A DNA stretch of 64,000 nucleotides from Geofilum rubicundum JCM 15548 (GTDB lineage Bacteria > Bacteroidota > Bacteroidia > Bacteroidales > Marinilabiliaceae): NCBI RefSeq assembly GCF_000974365.1, contig NZ_BAZW01000004.1, positions 1 to 64,000 on the forward strand, in the 5' to 3' direction. Below are positions 18,130 through 28,771 of the stretch, one piece after another. The notes under the pieces are model-generated. The model was not told the origin of the DNA and did no database searches. It was given only the letters and a program-made list of their open reading frames with translations. The position numbers and the translations under genes were made by a program. Within the stretch, counting starts at the first letter, position 1. Each line of letters opens with the position of its first letter.

Positions 18130-20939
18130 TTAAGATAAATAAGGCATCAGATATTTCCCGGTATAGGATTTGGGTTCTTTGATCAACTTTTCAGGTGTGC
18201 CTTCAAATACCAAATAACCGCCCTCATTGCCTCCTTCCGGTCCAAGGTCAATCAGGTGATCTGCCGATTTTATAATTTCCATATTATGCTCCACTACTAT
18301 TATGGAATGTCCTTTGTCAATCAATGCATTGAAAGCCTTTAACAGTTTATTTATATCGTGAAAGTGCAGGCCGGTTGTAGGTTCATCAAAAATAAACAAG
18401 GTGGGTTCGCTCTTTTCTAAAGCTAGAAATGAGGCCAGTTTAACCCGCTGACTCTCCCCTCCACTCAGTGTGCTGGAAGATTGCCCCATATGAACATATC
18501 CCAAACCAACATCTGCCAATGGTTTTAGTTTGTTAACTATGCGTTTGGCCGTTGTTGATTCACTTTCCGAGAAGAAGTTGATCGCTTCTTCAATGGTCAT
18601 TTCAAGAATCTCAAAAACATTTTTATGGCGGTGTCTGATATCTAAAACTTCATTTTTGAAGCGTTTTCCATGGCAACTCTCACAGGTCAATACCAAATCT
18701 GCCATGAATTGCATCTCCACTTTTATGGAACCTTCTCCCTGACATTCGTCGCAGCGACCACCATCCACATTGAAGGAGAAGTGGGCCGGTTTGAAGCCTT
18801 CCAGTTTGGCCTGCTTTTCATCGGACATGAGTTTTCTGACTTCATCCCAGGCTTTAAGGTAGGTGGCCGGGTTTGAACGGGATGACTTTCCTATTGGATT
18901 TTGGTCAATAAACTCTACATCCTTTATCACGTCCAGGTCGCCTCGTAACAAGTCAAAACTACCTGTTTTATCGGCAAAGCTCCCTTTAACTTTTTTAAGG
19001 CAGGGTACAGTACTTTTTTAACCAACGATGATTTCCCTGACCCGCTGACACCCGTTATCACCGTCAGGATGTTCAGCGGAAACCGAACAGTCACATTTTT
19101 TAAATTGTTTTCTTTAACGCCAGTTACCTCAATGTAAGAGGAGTGCGATCGCCTGCTTTTAGTCACCGGAATAGCTGCCGTACCGGTCAGGTATTGGGTG
19201 GTGAGACTTTCAGGGACCGATTTTAGCTTTGAAAATTCTCCCTGAAAAACCACTTCTCCGCCATGTTGGCCAGCCCCTGGTCCGATATCAATTATTTCAT
19301 CACAGGCCCTGATGATATCCTCGTCGTGCTCAACCACCACTACGGTATTGCCAAGGTGTTGTAGTTTTTTTAATACCCCTATGAGCAGTTCCGTATCCCT
19401 GGAATGTAAGCCGATGCTTGGTTCATCTAAAATGTAGAGCGATCCTACCAGGCTGCTTCCCAGGGAGGTAGCCAGGTTTATGCGTTGACTTTCACCGCCC
19501 GAAAGTCGAACTCAAACGATTTAAAGTCAGGTAGCCCAACCCAACCTTGTTCAGAAATTCTAATCGGCTGGTTATTTCTATCAGTAAACGTACAGCCACT
19601 TTTTGCTCATGGTCTTCTAACTGGAGTGATTTGAAAAAATCGTAAAGTTGATCAACCGGCAAAGTGACCAGTTCATGAATACTTTTATGGCGGACTTTTA
19701 CCCAGGCAGCCTCCTTTCGTAAGCGTGCTCCATTACATTCAGGGCAGGTTGTTTTGCCCCTGTAGCGGGCCAGCATTACCCTGTTTTGAATTTTGTACAG
19801 CTTTTCTTCCAGGTGGCTGAAGAAGTCATCTAATCCTCTGAAAAAAGAATTCCCGGTCCACAGCAAGCGACGCTCTTCCTGGGTCAATTCGTAATAGGGC
19901 TTGTGAACCGGAAAGTCAAATTTATGTGCATGACGTACCAAGAGGTTTTTCCATTCACTTAATTTTTCACCTTTCCAGCAGGCAATGGCATCCTCGTATA
20001 TGGATAAGTTCTTATTGGGAACCACCAGATCCTCGTCAATCCCTATAACACTGCCAAATCCTTCGCATTTAGGGCAAGCGCCCAAGGGACTGTTAAAGGC
20101 GAAAAGATGCTCTGTTGGCTCCTCAAAAACAATTCCGTCCGCTTCGAACTTATTGGAGAACACCGAAACGGTGGTTGAGTTTTCCTGAAATACTTTGACG
20201 ATGCATTCACCACATCCCTCGTAAAAGGCAGTTTGGATGGAGTCCGCCATCCTTGATGCGTTGTCGGCATCATTTGGGTTGACCACTACCCGGTCAATTA
20301 AAAGATTTAATTCCGGACAACTGGTGGAAGCATCCTTAAAGGCCTTTAAAAAGTCTTCAATGGATACAAATTCGTTGTTGGATTCAATGCGGCTAAATCC
20401 TTGTTTGGCCAGCAGGTCCAGGTGCTCCGAACAATTTCTTCCTTCGGGAGTGAAAATTGGTGCCAAAACTGCTACGCGCGTATTTTCAGGGTGGCTGTTA
20501 ATAAAGTTGACAACATCTTTAACCTGATGGCGCTTAACTTCCTGACCGGACACCGGAGAAAGCGTTTTCCCAATTCGGGCAAAAAGCAGTTTTAAATAGT
20601 CGTATATTTCAGTGGAAGTACCGACTGTTGATCTGGGATTACGGGTATTAACCTTTTGCTCAATGGCTATGGCAGGAGGGATGCCCTTGATGAAATCAAC
20701 CTCGGGCTTGTCAATTCGCCCCAAAAATTGTCTGGCATACGAACTTAAACTTTCCACATATCGCGTTGCCCCTCCGCATAAAGAGTGTCAAAGGCCAAGG
20801 AGCTTTTACCTGAGCCGGATACCCCGGTAATCACGATGAAGCGGTTGCGTGGAATGTTTAAGGAAATGTTCTTCAAGTTGTGTACACGCGCCCCTTTAAT
20901 TAATATATGGGATTGAGCGTCGACTTTAGATACTGCCAT
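18130..20939 (-). CDS. uvrA: Excinuclease ABC subunit A (frame broken three times)
   Basis: DNA damage-recognition ATPase of nucleotide excision repair. About 938 residues after joining four pieces, the normal UvrA length. First Walker [10 protein letters not shown] at about 38-46; zinc-finger CPKCEGFG and CPECNGAR; second Walker [23 protein letters not shown]; signature [12 protein letters not shown] and [12 protein letters not shown]. Breaks: about 20761-20764 (one missing C, restoring [10 protein letters not shown]), about 19501-19510 (net plus one base or minus two, at [11 protein letters not shown]), and 18976-18978 (one missing T, restoring [10 protein letters not shown]). ATG 20939 is chosen because upstream in-frame residues do not resemble UvrA. 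Divergent from the sigma-factor gene. Confidence 0.92.
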
Positions 20940-20975
20940 AAGTAAAAAAATGCAAATACAATTATTTATCGATGA

Positions 20976-20983
20976 CAAAGATA
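20976..20983 (-). promoter_or_regulatory. Bacteroidota -7 element (TATCTTTG) before uvrA
   Basis: Reverse-strand TATCTTTG is an exact TAnnTTTG match 37 bases before the chosen uvrA ATG. A clear -33 TTG is not seen. No LexA-like palindrome was recognised. Confidence 0.48.
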
Positions 20984-21297
20984 CCAAACAATATTAACTT
21001 GTGATACCATTTTAACAGTCCTTTGGGTTATTTTAAGGAGTTGATAACCAGAAGAATGTGTTTTGATTAACGGTGTGTATAACATCTTATAAATTAATGC
21101 TTTGCAGGATTAGAAACCCGTTTTTTAATTTTCATGACAAATGATGAGCATGAGATGCGACAATAAAACGGTTGCAGTGTTAAAAAAGACGAAAAATATT
21201 TGGATTTATTGACAATTTTTTATTTATTCGCTGTCTCAACTTTTAAAAACAGGTGCCTATAGAAACATATTTACAAGTTATCCAATAAATATTTGTT
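20984..21297. other. Intergenic region between uvrA and sigma factor
   Basis: About 310 AT-rich bases holding the divergent promoters. No gene, RNA or strong hairpin recognised. A TTGACA at 21209-21214 is present but is not the usual -35 of this phylum. Confidence 0.45.
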
Positions 21298-21891
21298 ATG
21301 ACAGATTTATTAAACCTGTCGGACGAAGAGCTTGTAAAAAGTTTCGTATCCGGTAATCAAAAATGTTTTGATGTTCTCTTAGAACGTCACAAGCAAAAAG
21401 TTTTCTCTTATATTTTTCTGATGGTTCGTAAGCAAGAGTTGGCTGAAGATATTTTTCAGGATGCTTTTCTTAAGGTGTATCATACGATCATGGAGGGCAG
21501 ATACGCAGAATCAGGACGTTTTGCCTCCTGGGTTATGCGCATTGCTCATAATTTGATTATTGATCATTTCAGAAGACAAAAGCACTTTCCAATGGTGTAT
21601 AACGACGATCATCCAAAGGATCTTTTTAATCATCCAAGATATTCGGATAGCAATATTGAAGAACAATTGGTCTTTGAAGAGGTGCTGAAAGATGTTTCTG
21701 AGTTGGTGGAGCTTTTACCCGACAATCAAAAGGAAGTCGTTAAAATGCGCCATTATTTGGGTTTAAGTTTTAAGGAAATTGCGGAAGAAACCAATGTGAG
21801 TATTAATACCGCATTGGGACGTATGCGCTATGCTTTGATTAACTTAAGAAGAATGATGGAGGAGCGTCAACTGACATTAACGGCTTCCTGA
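21298..21891 (+). CDS. Sigma-70 family (ECF-like) RNA polymerase sigma factor
   Basis: 197 residues with region 2 (about 25-95: YIFLMVRKQELAEDIFQDAFLKVY and FASWVMRIAHNLIIDHFRR) and region 4 (about 135-190: LPDNQKEVVKMRHYLGLSFKEIAEETNVSINTALGRM). No sigma-1 or region 3, so it belongs to the short ECF-type group. An anti-sigma factor of the FecR or zinc-finger type is not encoded next to it. A 61-residue basic protein follows 100 bases downstream. The regulon cannot be read here. Confidence 0.9.
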   Translation: MTDLLNLSDEELVKSFVSGNQKCFDVLLERHKQKVFSYIFLMVRKQELAEDIFQDAFLKVYHTIMEGRYAESGRFASWVMRIAHNLIIDHFRRQKHFPMVYNDDHPKDLFNHPRYSDSNIEEQLVFEEVLKDVSELVELLPDNQKEVVKMRHYLGLSFKEIAEETNVSINTALGRMRYALINLRRMMEERQLTLTAS

Positions 21892-21990
21892 TGGAAATCA
21901 AAAATTTATTGTTTTCTTAATAAAAAGTAGGTTTTCATATACTAAATAGTCTGGTTGGTCGTTTAAAAAGTAAGATTATTGCCAGACTTC

Positions 21991-22176
21991 ATGAGAAATT
22001 ACACCAATAGGCACATAGCCCTTCTTAACAGAAAAGGGAAACAGTACAGAAAGATGATTCTGCAAATGTCCGATGAGGAGTTGCTGAAAATGTTTCCTGC
22101 TCCTTCTGAGAAGGTTTTGATTCAACTAAGACGAAAAGTTGTAAAAACCAACCGTTTGTGGCCAGCTCAGAATTAA
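21991..22176 (+). CDS. Small basic hypothetical protein downstream of sigma factor
   Basis: 61 residues from ATG 21991, rich in Lys/Arg (NRKGKQYRKM, LIQLRRKVVKTNR), with an acidic SDEELLKMF patch. No family recognised. It is co-directional with the sigma factor and ends 13 bases before the convergent glycosyltransferase gene. Could be a small regulator or nucleic-acid binder, but coding status itself is uncertain. Confidence 0.45.
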   Translation: MRNYTNRHIALLNRKGKQYRKMILQMSDEELLKMFPAPSEKVLIQLRRKVVKTNRLWPAQN

Positions 22177-22188
22177 AACGCCGGAGGA

Positions 22189-23190
22189 CTACTTGTAGAA
22201 ATTTTCGTGAAAGGCATGAAATTCCTTTTTTCCAAGTAACTTTCTGGAAATGACCGCTTCAAAAAATCCAAGTCCGTAACCAAAAGTCTGTGTAAAAGCA
22301 GCAGGAACCGCCCAAAAGGCGGTTTTTAGCTCTTTGGTTACATGGTGCGCATGAAAGAATAAAACAGTCGGTATAAACATCAGAAGTAAAAGGAACCAGG
22401 GATTAAAAAATGCCCCTATCACAATGAGAATATGTCCCAGAACAAACAGAGAGGGAATCCAGTGAACCGGCTTAAGGGTTCCTTTATGCCTTATTTCCAG
22501 GTTTATTCGGGCAATTCCTGAATTGTAAACCTGTTTGAAAAAGGAGCGGAAATTATTTCTACGTTTATGAAAGACAAAAGCTTTTTTTATCAGGCGCGTA
22601 GAGTATCCTTTTTTGAGCAGACGCATACTAAAGTCCAGGTCTTCACCAAAGCGCATATTTGTAAATCCTTTAAGCGAATTAAATACACTGTTTCGTACGC
22701 CCAAATTGTAGCTGCGCGGGTAAAAGATGTCTAAATTTTCTTTGGCACCCCTGATCCCTCCAGTTGTCAATACACTGCTCATGGCATAACCAATGGCTTT
22801 TTGAATGGTATTAAAGTCTGGATGAGGCCTGTCTGGTCCACCAAAACAATCAAATTCTTCGCAATCAACTTCCTGGCTGATAATATTTAAGTAGTCATTA
22901 GGAAGAATACAATCGGAATCTAAAAAAATCAGCCAACGCCCCTTTGCTTGCTGTGCCCCGGTATTGCGGGCGGGACCAGGTCCCTGATTGGTCTGGTACA
23001 AATAATTGATGTGAAACTGCTGCTTATATTGAAAGGTTAACTGCTCACTTTTCATTTCAGACCCATCCTCTACTATAATTACCTCGAAGTCCCTGCATAT
23101 TTGTCCGGCAACACTATCCAACAGCTCTTTGAGTTCATCCGGCCGGTTGTATACCGGTATAATAATTGAAAAAGTAGGCATATTTTCCAT
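22189..23190 (-). CDS. Family 2 glycosyltransferase
   Basis: 333 residues. GT-A fold: N-terminal FSIIIPVYNRPDELKELLDS, nucleotide-binding VIIVEDGS, and the metal-binding LDSDCILP (about residue 92). An acceptor-side motif GEDLDFSMRLLKKG follows, and there are two C-terminal hydrophobic segments (FVLGHILIVIGAFF, WFLLLLMFIPTVLFF) suggesting membrane attachment. Likely transfers a sugar during polysaccharide or glycolipid synthesis; donor and acceptor unknown. Preceded by an exact TATCTTTG promoter element. Confidence 0.87.
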   Translation of the reverse strand: MENMPTFSIIIPVYNRPDELKELLDSVAGQICRDFEVIIVEDGSEMKSEQLTFQYKQQFHINYLYQTNQGPGPARNTGAQQAKGRWLIFLDSDCILPNDYLNIISQEVDCEEFDCFGGPDRPHPDFNTIQKAIGYAMSSVLTTGGIRGAKENLDIFYPRSYNLGVRNSVFNSLKGFTNMRFGEDLDFSMRLLKKGYSTRLIKKAFVFHKRRNNFRSFFKQVYNSGIARINLEIRHKGTLKPVHWIPSLFVLGHILIVIGAFFNPWFLLLLMFIPTVLFFHAHHVTKELKTAFWAVPAAFTQTFGYGLGFFEAVISRKLLGKKEFHAFHENFYK

Positions 23191-23206
23191 CTGTTTTATA
23201 TTTCAC

Positions 23207-23214
23207 CAAAGATA
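23207..23214 (-). promoter_or_regulatory. Bacteroidota -7 element (TATCTTTG) before glycosyltransferase
   Basis: Reverse-strand exact TAnnTTTG match 17 bases before the ATG. No convincing -33 box. Confidence 0.5.
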
Positions 23215-23316
23215 CAAAAAAGCTGGCACATCCCGAATGGCTTAATTAGAGGATGAAAAGATGGATGTATCCTGCTCCAGTTCAAATATTAAATATTAGT
23301 TGGATTAATATTTCAA

Positions 23317-23351
23317 TTTGTAATAATTAAGACTTCAATTTTTTAACTTTG
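23317..23351 (+). promoter_or_regulatory. Candidate promoter for PPi-phosphofructokinase
   Basis: TTTG at 23317-23320, a 23-base spacer, then TAACTTTG at 23344-23351, both exact box matches. The implied leader before the ATG at 23465 is about 110 bases. Confidence 0.48.
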
Positions 23352-23464
23352 AAAAAATATTCTCAAATTTGCAATTTAATTATAGCATGGGGTTTTAAGA
23401 GAAGATTCTTTCCGCTTAATATAGTATCAATTAATAAATACATACATATTTAAAACATCTATCA

Positions 23465-25113
23465 ATGTTAAAAAGTCCACTTCAAATTGCACGGGAAAGC
23501 TATGTTCCCAAAATGCCAAAATCACTGAAAGGCATTGTTAAAATCGTAGAAGGGAACAAAACTCAATCCGTTGCCGATCAGGCAGATATTGAAAAAATAT
23601 TTCCCAATACTTATGGCATGCCCGTTATCACATTTGAAACTGGTAGTGAAGCCAAGCAGTATCCTGTTTATAAAGTAGGGGTGATTCTTTCCGGCGGACA
23701 GGCCCCCGGTGGTCATAATGTGATATCAGGTTTGTTTGACGGATTAAAAGCATGTAACCAGGAAAATAAATTATATGGTTTTCAAGGGGCCCCAGTGGCT
23801 TAGTCGATAATCAGTTTATCGAGTTGTCCCGTGAAGTTGTTTTGGAGTATCGCAATACAGGAGGTTTCGACATTATTGGCTCGGGACGAACCAAGTTGGA
23901 GGAAGAAGCTCAATTCGACAAGGTGATTGAAAATTGTCAAAAGCTGGGCATTAAAGCCCTGGTTGTGATAGGTGGTGATGACTCCAATACCAATGCTTGT
24001 GTTTTAGCGGAGTATTTTGCCCAAAAGAAATCCGGTATTCAGGTAATCGGCGTTCCCAAAACCATTGATGGTGATTTGAAAAATGAAGTAGTTGAGACTT
24101 CATTTGGTTTTGATACAGCATGCAAAACCTATAGTGAATTGATTGGTAACATCCAGCGGGATGCCAACTCTGCCAAAAAATATTATCACTTTATTCGTCT
24201 GATGGGACGTTCCGCTTCGCACATTTGTCTGGAATGCGCTTTGGAAACCCAGCCCAATGTGACCATTATTTCTGAAGAAGTAGAGCAAAAAGGAATGACC
24301 TTGGATGATCTGGTAACGGAAATAGCCGATGTGGTCATGAAAAGGGCTGAAAACGGATATAACTTTGGTACCGTTCTTATTCCAGAAGGTGTGGTAGAGT
24401 TTGTTCCTGCTATGAAAAAATTGATTGCCTCTTTGAATGATATTTTGGCGAAGTACGAAGCTGAAGTGGCCGTTTTAGAGACTAACCGGGACCGTCGTGA
24501 TTTTGTTTCCACAAAATTAGATGAGGAATCTGCAGAAGTGTTTACCAGTTTGCCCAATGCTTTTGCCAATCAGTTAATGTTGGATCGTGATCCGCATGGC
24601 AATGTGCAGGTATCAATGATTGAGACTGAGAAATTGCTGATAGATATGGTGAAAGCCAAACTAAAGAAACGCAAAAAGGCTGGTGAGTTCAACGGTAAGT
24701 TTTCCGGTCAGTCTCACTTCTTTGGCTACGAAGGTCGTTGTGCGACTCCTTCTAACTTTGATGCTGATTATTGCTTTACGCTTGGATATACGGCTTCTTT
24801 GCTTATCTCGGAGGGCAAGACAGGTTACATGGCTTCGGTAAAGAACCTAACAGCCCCTGCTGATCAATGGATTCCGGGTGGAGCCCCCATCACCATGATG
24901 ATGAACATGGAGAGACGTCATGGGGAAATGAAGCCGGTGATTCAAAAAGCTTTGGTGGACTTGAAGGGGCGTCCGTTCTTGAAATTGGTTGAAAACCGCG
25001 AAGATTGGGCCATGAATACGCGCTATTTGTATCCGGGTCCCATTCAGTACTTTGGCCCGGCCTCAGTAAGCGATATAACTACTTTTACTTTGCAATTAGA
25101 ACAAGCAAAATAA
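23465..25113 (+). CDS. pfp: Diphosphate-fructose-6-phosphate 1-phosphotransferase (frame broken once)
   Basis: Reversible glycolytic enzyme that phosphorylates fructose-6-phosphate with pyrophosphate instead of ATP. About 549 residues, the long (plant beta-subunit-like) form. Motifs: [25 protein letters not shown] (GGDD, not the GGDGS of ATP enzymes), [10 protein letters not shown] (lysine typical of PPi use) and [10 protein letters not shown]. The frame breaks in the GGGG run 23786-23789; one extra G gives [16 protein letters not shown]. Transcribed alone, ending in a strong hairpin. Confidence 0.93.
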
Positions 25114-25134
25114 TCTGCTTATCAGGTCTTTTTA

Positions 25135-25168
25135 AACAAGAGGTTGTCAAGGTTGGCAGCCTCTTGTT
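25135..25168 (+). terminator. Hairpin after pfp
   Basis: Arms 25135-25148 and 25155-25168 pair over 14 bp (two G-T pairs) around AAGGTT. No immediate T run follows, but a CTTTTT lies 10 bases on. The 3' arm also contains the TTG of the next promoter. Confidence 0.65.
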
Positions 25169-25193
25169 CTGATTTGGCTTTTTCGTATATTTG
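25164..25193 (+). promoter_or_regulatory. Promoter for the Rrf2-type regulator
   Basis: TTG at 25164-25166, a 19-base spacer and TATATTTG at 25186-25193. This is the best-spaced Bacteroidota promoter in the window, 39 bases before the ATG. Confidence 0.55.
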
Positions 25194-25231
25194 TCGTTTA
25201 ATTTTGGTAATCCAATCATTTATAATTTTTT

Positions 25232-25630
25232 ATGTCGAATATAGTAGCCTTGTCGGAAGCAGCATCTATCGGTCTTCACAGTATGGTTTTAATTGCCCGT
25301 TCCAACGATACACTAAATGTTGGACAGATTGCCGAAAAAATTCTAAGTTCTCGTCATCACGTGGCTAAAATTCTTCAGCGTTTGGCCAAAAATGGATTTA
25401 TTTCTTCGAACCGGGGACCTTCCGGGGGATTTATGCTACGCAAAAATCCGGATGAAATTACCCTACTGGATATTTACGAAGCCATTGAAGGCAAATTTCA
25501 GGTTCAAAGTTGTCCGGGGGATAAACCAACCTGTCCATTCGGGACCTGCTTGTTGGGTGATATGTCCCACAAAGTGTCGACTGAAATTCGTGATTATTTG
25601 GTCAATAAGCGTTTAAGCGACTACTTATAA
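25232..25630 (+). CDS. Rrf2 family transcriptional regulator
   Basis: 132 residues with an N-terminal winged helix (IAEKILSSRHHVAKILQRLAKNGFISSNRGPSGGF) and a C-terminal cluster of cysteines (SCPGDKPTCPFGTC) in the position where Rrf2 proteins such as IscR or NsrR bind an iron-sulfur cluster. It may sense Fe-S status, redox or NO. No Fe-S assembly genes are adjacent, so the target is unknown. Convergent with rsmE, 8 bases between the stop codons. Confidence 0.9.
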   Translation: MSNIVALSEAASIGLHSMVLIARSNDTLNVGQIAEKILSSRHHVAKILQRLAKNGFISSNRGPSGGFMLRKNPDEITLLDIYEAIEGKFQVQSCPGDKPTCPFGTCLLGDMSHKVSTEIRDYLVNKRLSDYL

Positions 25631-25638
25631 GAGGTGAT

Positions 25639-26348
25639 TTACCCCTCATTGATTAAGCGCACAATATGACAGGCTGCTATGGCTGCTGTCTCGGTTCTCA
25701 ACCTTTTTGTCCCCAGCGAGACTGGCTTAAACCCCTGTTCAATGGCCAAGGCTACTTCCTCCTGCTAAAATCGCCTTCTGGTCCAATTAACACAAGTGCA
25801 TTACGCCCTTTTTGAAGGACGTTTTTCAAATGGGGTTCATGTCCGTTATGGCAATGGGCAATGAATTTATCACCATCGAAGGGTGTTTTTATAAACTCAT
25901 TAAACGGGGTTAGCCCCTTAAGTGTTGGTCGCCAGTAGCTTCCCGATTGTTTGATGGCTGATGTGATTACTTTCTCCAGTCGGGGCGGTTTAATGGTTTT
26001 TCTTTCAGAATTCTTGACAACAATCGGTGTGATCCATTCGATACCTATTTCGGTGCTTTTTTCCAGGAACCATTCCGTGCGGTCAATGTTTTTAGTGGGG
26101 GCAATAGCAATGTGGCATTGCACGGATGCCGGTGATTGACTTTTCTGTCCGTTTATTTTAACCGAACAGGCCTTCGGCGAGGCGACGACTATGGTACCTT
26201 CAAAAAGATGTCCTTTGCCATCCATAATTTGTATGGAATCACCTGAATGATGCCTCAATACCCGAATGCAGTGCGCCGATTCTTCCGGACTAAGAAGTCC
26301 GCCATTGGTAAGAATATCTGGTTCGTAGAAGAGTTGCATAAGTGGCAT
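25639..26348 (-). CDS. rsmE: 16S rRNA m3U1498 methyltransferase RsmE (frame broken once)
   Basis: SPOUT-class methyltransferase that methylates N3 of U1498 in 16S rRNA using SAM. About 236 residues after repair. Family motifs are HCIRVLRHHSGD near the N-terminus, WFLEKSTEIGIEWITPIVVKNSERK and LIGPEGDFS in the knot. The frame breaks at about 25757-25763; one missing base in AGCAGGAGGAAG gives REEVALAIEQGFKPVSLG and a C-terminus ending VRLINEG with stop at 25639-25641. Confidence 0.9.
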
Positions 26349-26362
26349 TTTTAAATTTGAAA

Positions 26363-26370
26363 CAAAAGTA
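26363..26370 (-). promoter_or_regulatory. Bacteroidota -7 element (TACTTTTG) before rsmE
   Basis: Reverse-strand exact TAnnTTTG match 15 bases before the rsmE ATG. No convincing -33 box. Confidence 0.48.
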
Positions 26371-26504
26371 GGAAATTGATTAAAAAAAAGCGCATTAGAC
26401 GTACATCAAATCAAAAAATGTTGTTCATTTGGTGCATTCAGAATGCCCCATCCTATTTTGAAGGCTGATAGGTTGAAGTGTTTATAAATCAATACGATAA
26501 AACA

Positions 26505-27220
26505 ATGAAACTTCACAATTTTGTTCAGATACTACCACAGCCGGACGACATAACTTGTGGTCCAACCAGCTTGCATGCCGTTTACCGGTATTTTGGAATG
26601 GAATTGGCGCTGGAAGAAGTAATAGGCACAGTGAAATCTTTGGAAGGGGGTGGGACCCTGGCTGTGATGTTAGGGGTTGATGCCTTGAAACGAGGTTTCG
26701 ATGCCACCATATACAGTTATAATCTGAAAATGTTTGATCCTTCCTGGAAAAATGATGACAATGACACACTCATTAATAATCTGGAACATCAACTGCAATA
26801 CAAATCCGGTAAAAAATTTGTTCAGGCCACCAGAGCCTATCAATCGTTTTTGCATTTGGGGGGCCGTATTAAATTTGAAGATTTGCACCGTGATTTGCTA
26901 AAGCGTTATCTGGTTCAGAACATCCCCATTCTTACGGGATTAAGCGCCACTTATTTATATGATTCCACCAGAGAGTATACCAATCGCAAGAACCAATCGG
27001 TATTTGATCCGATAAAAGGGGAGCCCGTAGGGCATTTTGTTGTATTGTGTGGTATCAAAGGAGCCACGGTCTACGTGGCCGACCCCTATAAGGAAAATCC
27101 TTATCGGGAAAAAATTATTACGATGTAGGGCTTAACCGTTTAATGAATGCCATTCTCCTGGGGAGTGTTACATATGATGCCAATTTGTTGATGGTTTTAC
27201 CCAAAAAAGAGACCTCTTGA
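26505..27220 (+). CDS. C39-like cysteine peptidase, first gene of amide-ligase operon (frame broken once)
   Basis: About 238 residues, no signal peptide, so cytosolic. Papain-like catalytic residues are visible: Cys in DDITCGPTSLHAVYRYFG near residue 23, His in PVGHFVVLCGI, and Asp in VYVADPY. C39-type peptidases cleave leader peptides, usually at double glycine, but this one is stand-alone and lacks transporter domains. An in-frame GTG at 26478 is less likely than ATG 26505. The frame breaks in the A run 27109-27114; one more A gives REKNYYDVGLNRLMNAILLG and a stop at 27218-27220. First of four closely spaced genes with ATP-grasp, GCS2 and N-formylglutamate amidohydrolase. Confidence 0.8.
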
Positions 27221-27283
27221 AATGGTCCCTCAGGAAGAACAGAAATTTTAAATAAAAACCAAATCGCTCTTTTTTGAAGTAGA

Positions 27284-28735
27284 ATGAAAAAACTAATTGT
27301 CATTAACCATCCGCAAAAGTGGACCATCGATATACCTGGTGTTAAAGTTATTTCACCCAAGGTTTATCTTGAAGATGAAGAATACGCCAATATGAAGAAT
27401 GTGCGTGTTTTCAACCTTTGTTACGATTATGCCTACCAAACTCGGGGCTATTACGTCTCACTTTTGGCCGAGGCACGTGGACAAAAGGTCATACCTTCGG
27501 TTAAACACATTTTGGATTTAAAAGCGCATGCCATTGTAAAATCGATTTCTGAAGCGCAGGACGCACTTATTCAGAAAGCTATGAAGCATATAAAGTCTTC
27601 AGAATTCATAATGAGCATCTATTTTGGACACAATGTATCGCCGCAGTATGATAAGCTGGCACGTGAATTATATCGCTTGTTTCAAGCCCCCTTGTTACGC
27701 GCCCGTTTTGTGCATGATGGCAAAAAATGGGAACTTTCATCGGTAAAAACCATTCCGTACAAAGAAATTCCGGAGCATCACATTCCCTTTGTCAACGGAT
27801 TTGCCGAAAACTACTTTATGCAAAAGCGTTACGATAACGTCAAAGTGGACAAGTACAAGTATGATCTGGCCATTTTAGTCAATCCGGAAGAAAAGTCTCC
27901 GCCATCCAACAAAAAAGCCATTGCCAACTTTGTGGAGGCCGCCGAAAAGCAAGGATGTTATGTCGAATTGATTACCAAAGAGGATTATAGCCGTTTGGGA
28001 GAGTTTGATGCTTTATTCATCCGTGAAACAACGGCAGTCAATCACCATACCTACCGCATGTCGCGCAGGGCGCAAAGGGAAGGACTGGCGGTTATTGATT
28101 CTCCTGAGTCTATTCTCAAGTGCGCCAATAAAGTCTATTTGGCCGAGATATTAACCTTATCGCGCATTCCCACCCCCAAAACCATTACCATTCATACCGA
28201 AAATGTAAAAGGTGTTGAAAACAAGCTGGGTTTTCCCTGTGTACTGAAATTGCCGGATTCTTCGTTTTCACAAGGTGTGGTCAAGGTTTCTTCTCCTGAA
28301 GAAATGCGCCTCAAGGTGCGTGAAATGATGAGAATATCTGATCTGATTATTGCTCAGGAATTTCTTCCCACGGCATTTGACTGGCGTGTGGGTATCCTTA
28401 ATAATGAGGTGCTATTTGTTTGTAAATACTATATGGCCAAAGATCACTGGCAAATCTACAATTGGGGGAGTCAAAAGAAATCGGACGTGACCGGCCATTT
28501 TGATATTTTCAAATTGGATGAAGTACCCCCTTACATCATTGAAACCGCCTTAAAAGCCACCCGATTGATTGGAAATGGGCTATATGGGGTGGATGTGAAA
28601 GATTTGGATGGTAAAGCCTCGGTGATTGAAATCAATGATAATCCCAACATCGATGCCGGTGTTGAAGATTCCTTGATGGGTGAAAAGCTCTACGCCAGAA
28701 TTATTTCGCATTTATTGAGTTTGGTTAATCGATGA
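27284..28735 (+). CDS. RLAN-domain RimK-type ATP-grasp ligase
   Basis: 483 residues. Residues 1-170 resemble the RimK-like ATP-grasp N-terminal (RLAN) domain (KKLIVINHPQKWTIDIPG, VRVFNLCYDYAYQTRGYYVS). Residues about 190-480 form a RimK-like ATP-grasp with DALFIRETTAVNHH, an ATP-binding CVLKLPDSSFSQGVVKV and the metal-binding EINDNPNIDAGVEDS. RimK relatives join amino acids to a carboxylate, typically glutamates. The gene sits between a cysteine peptidase and a GCS2 ligase, implying a peptide- or amide-forming pathway. Substrate not known. Reading frame intact. Confidence 0.87.
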   Translation: MKKLIVINHPQKWTIDIPGVKVISPKVYLEDEEYANMKNVRVFNLCYDYAYQTRGYYVSLLAEARGQKVIPSVKHILDLKAHAIVKSISEAQDALIQKAMKHIKSSEFIMSIYFGHNVSPQYDKLARELYRLFQAPLLRARFVHDGKKWELSSVKTIPYKEIPEHHIPFVNGFAENYFMQKRYDNVKVDKYKYDLAILVNPEEKSPPSNKKAIANFVEAAEKQGCYVELITKEDYSRLGEFDALFIRETTAVNHHTYRMSRRAQREGLAVIDSPESILKCANKVYLAEILTLSRIPTPKTITIHTENVKGVENKLGFPCVLKLPDSSFSQGVVKVSSPEEMRLKVREMMRISDLIIAQEFLPTAFDWRVGILNNEVLFVCKYYMAKDHWQIYNWGSQKKSDVTGHFDIFKLDEVPPYIIETALKATRLIGNGLYGVDVKDLDGKASVIEINDNPNIDAGVEDSLMGEKLYARIISHLLSLVNR

Positions 28736-28771
28736 AAGGCCGGATTGTGGACATAACGAAAGCTGTTTTTA

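Noticed and set aside
21209-21214. TTGACA as a -35 box for the sigma-factor gene
   Set aside because: Bacteroidota use TTTG/TAnnTTTG promoters, and no TATAAT lies at the right distance.
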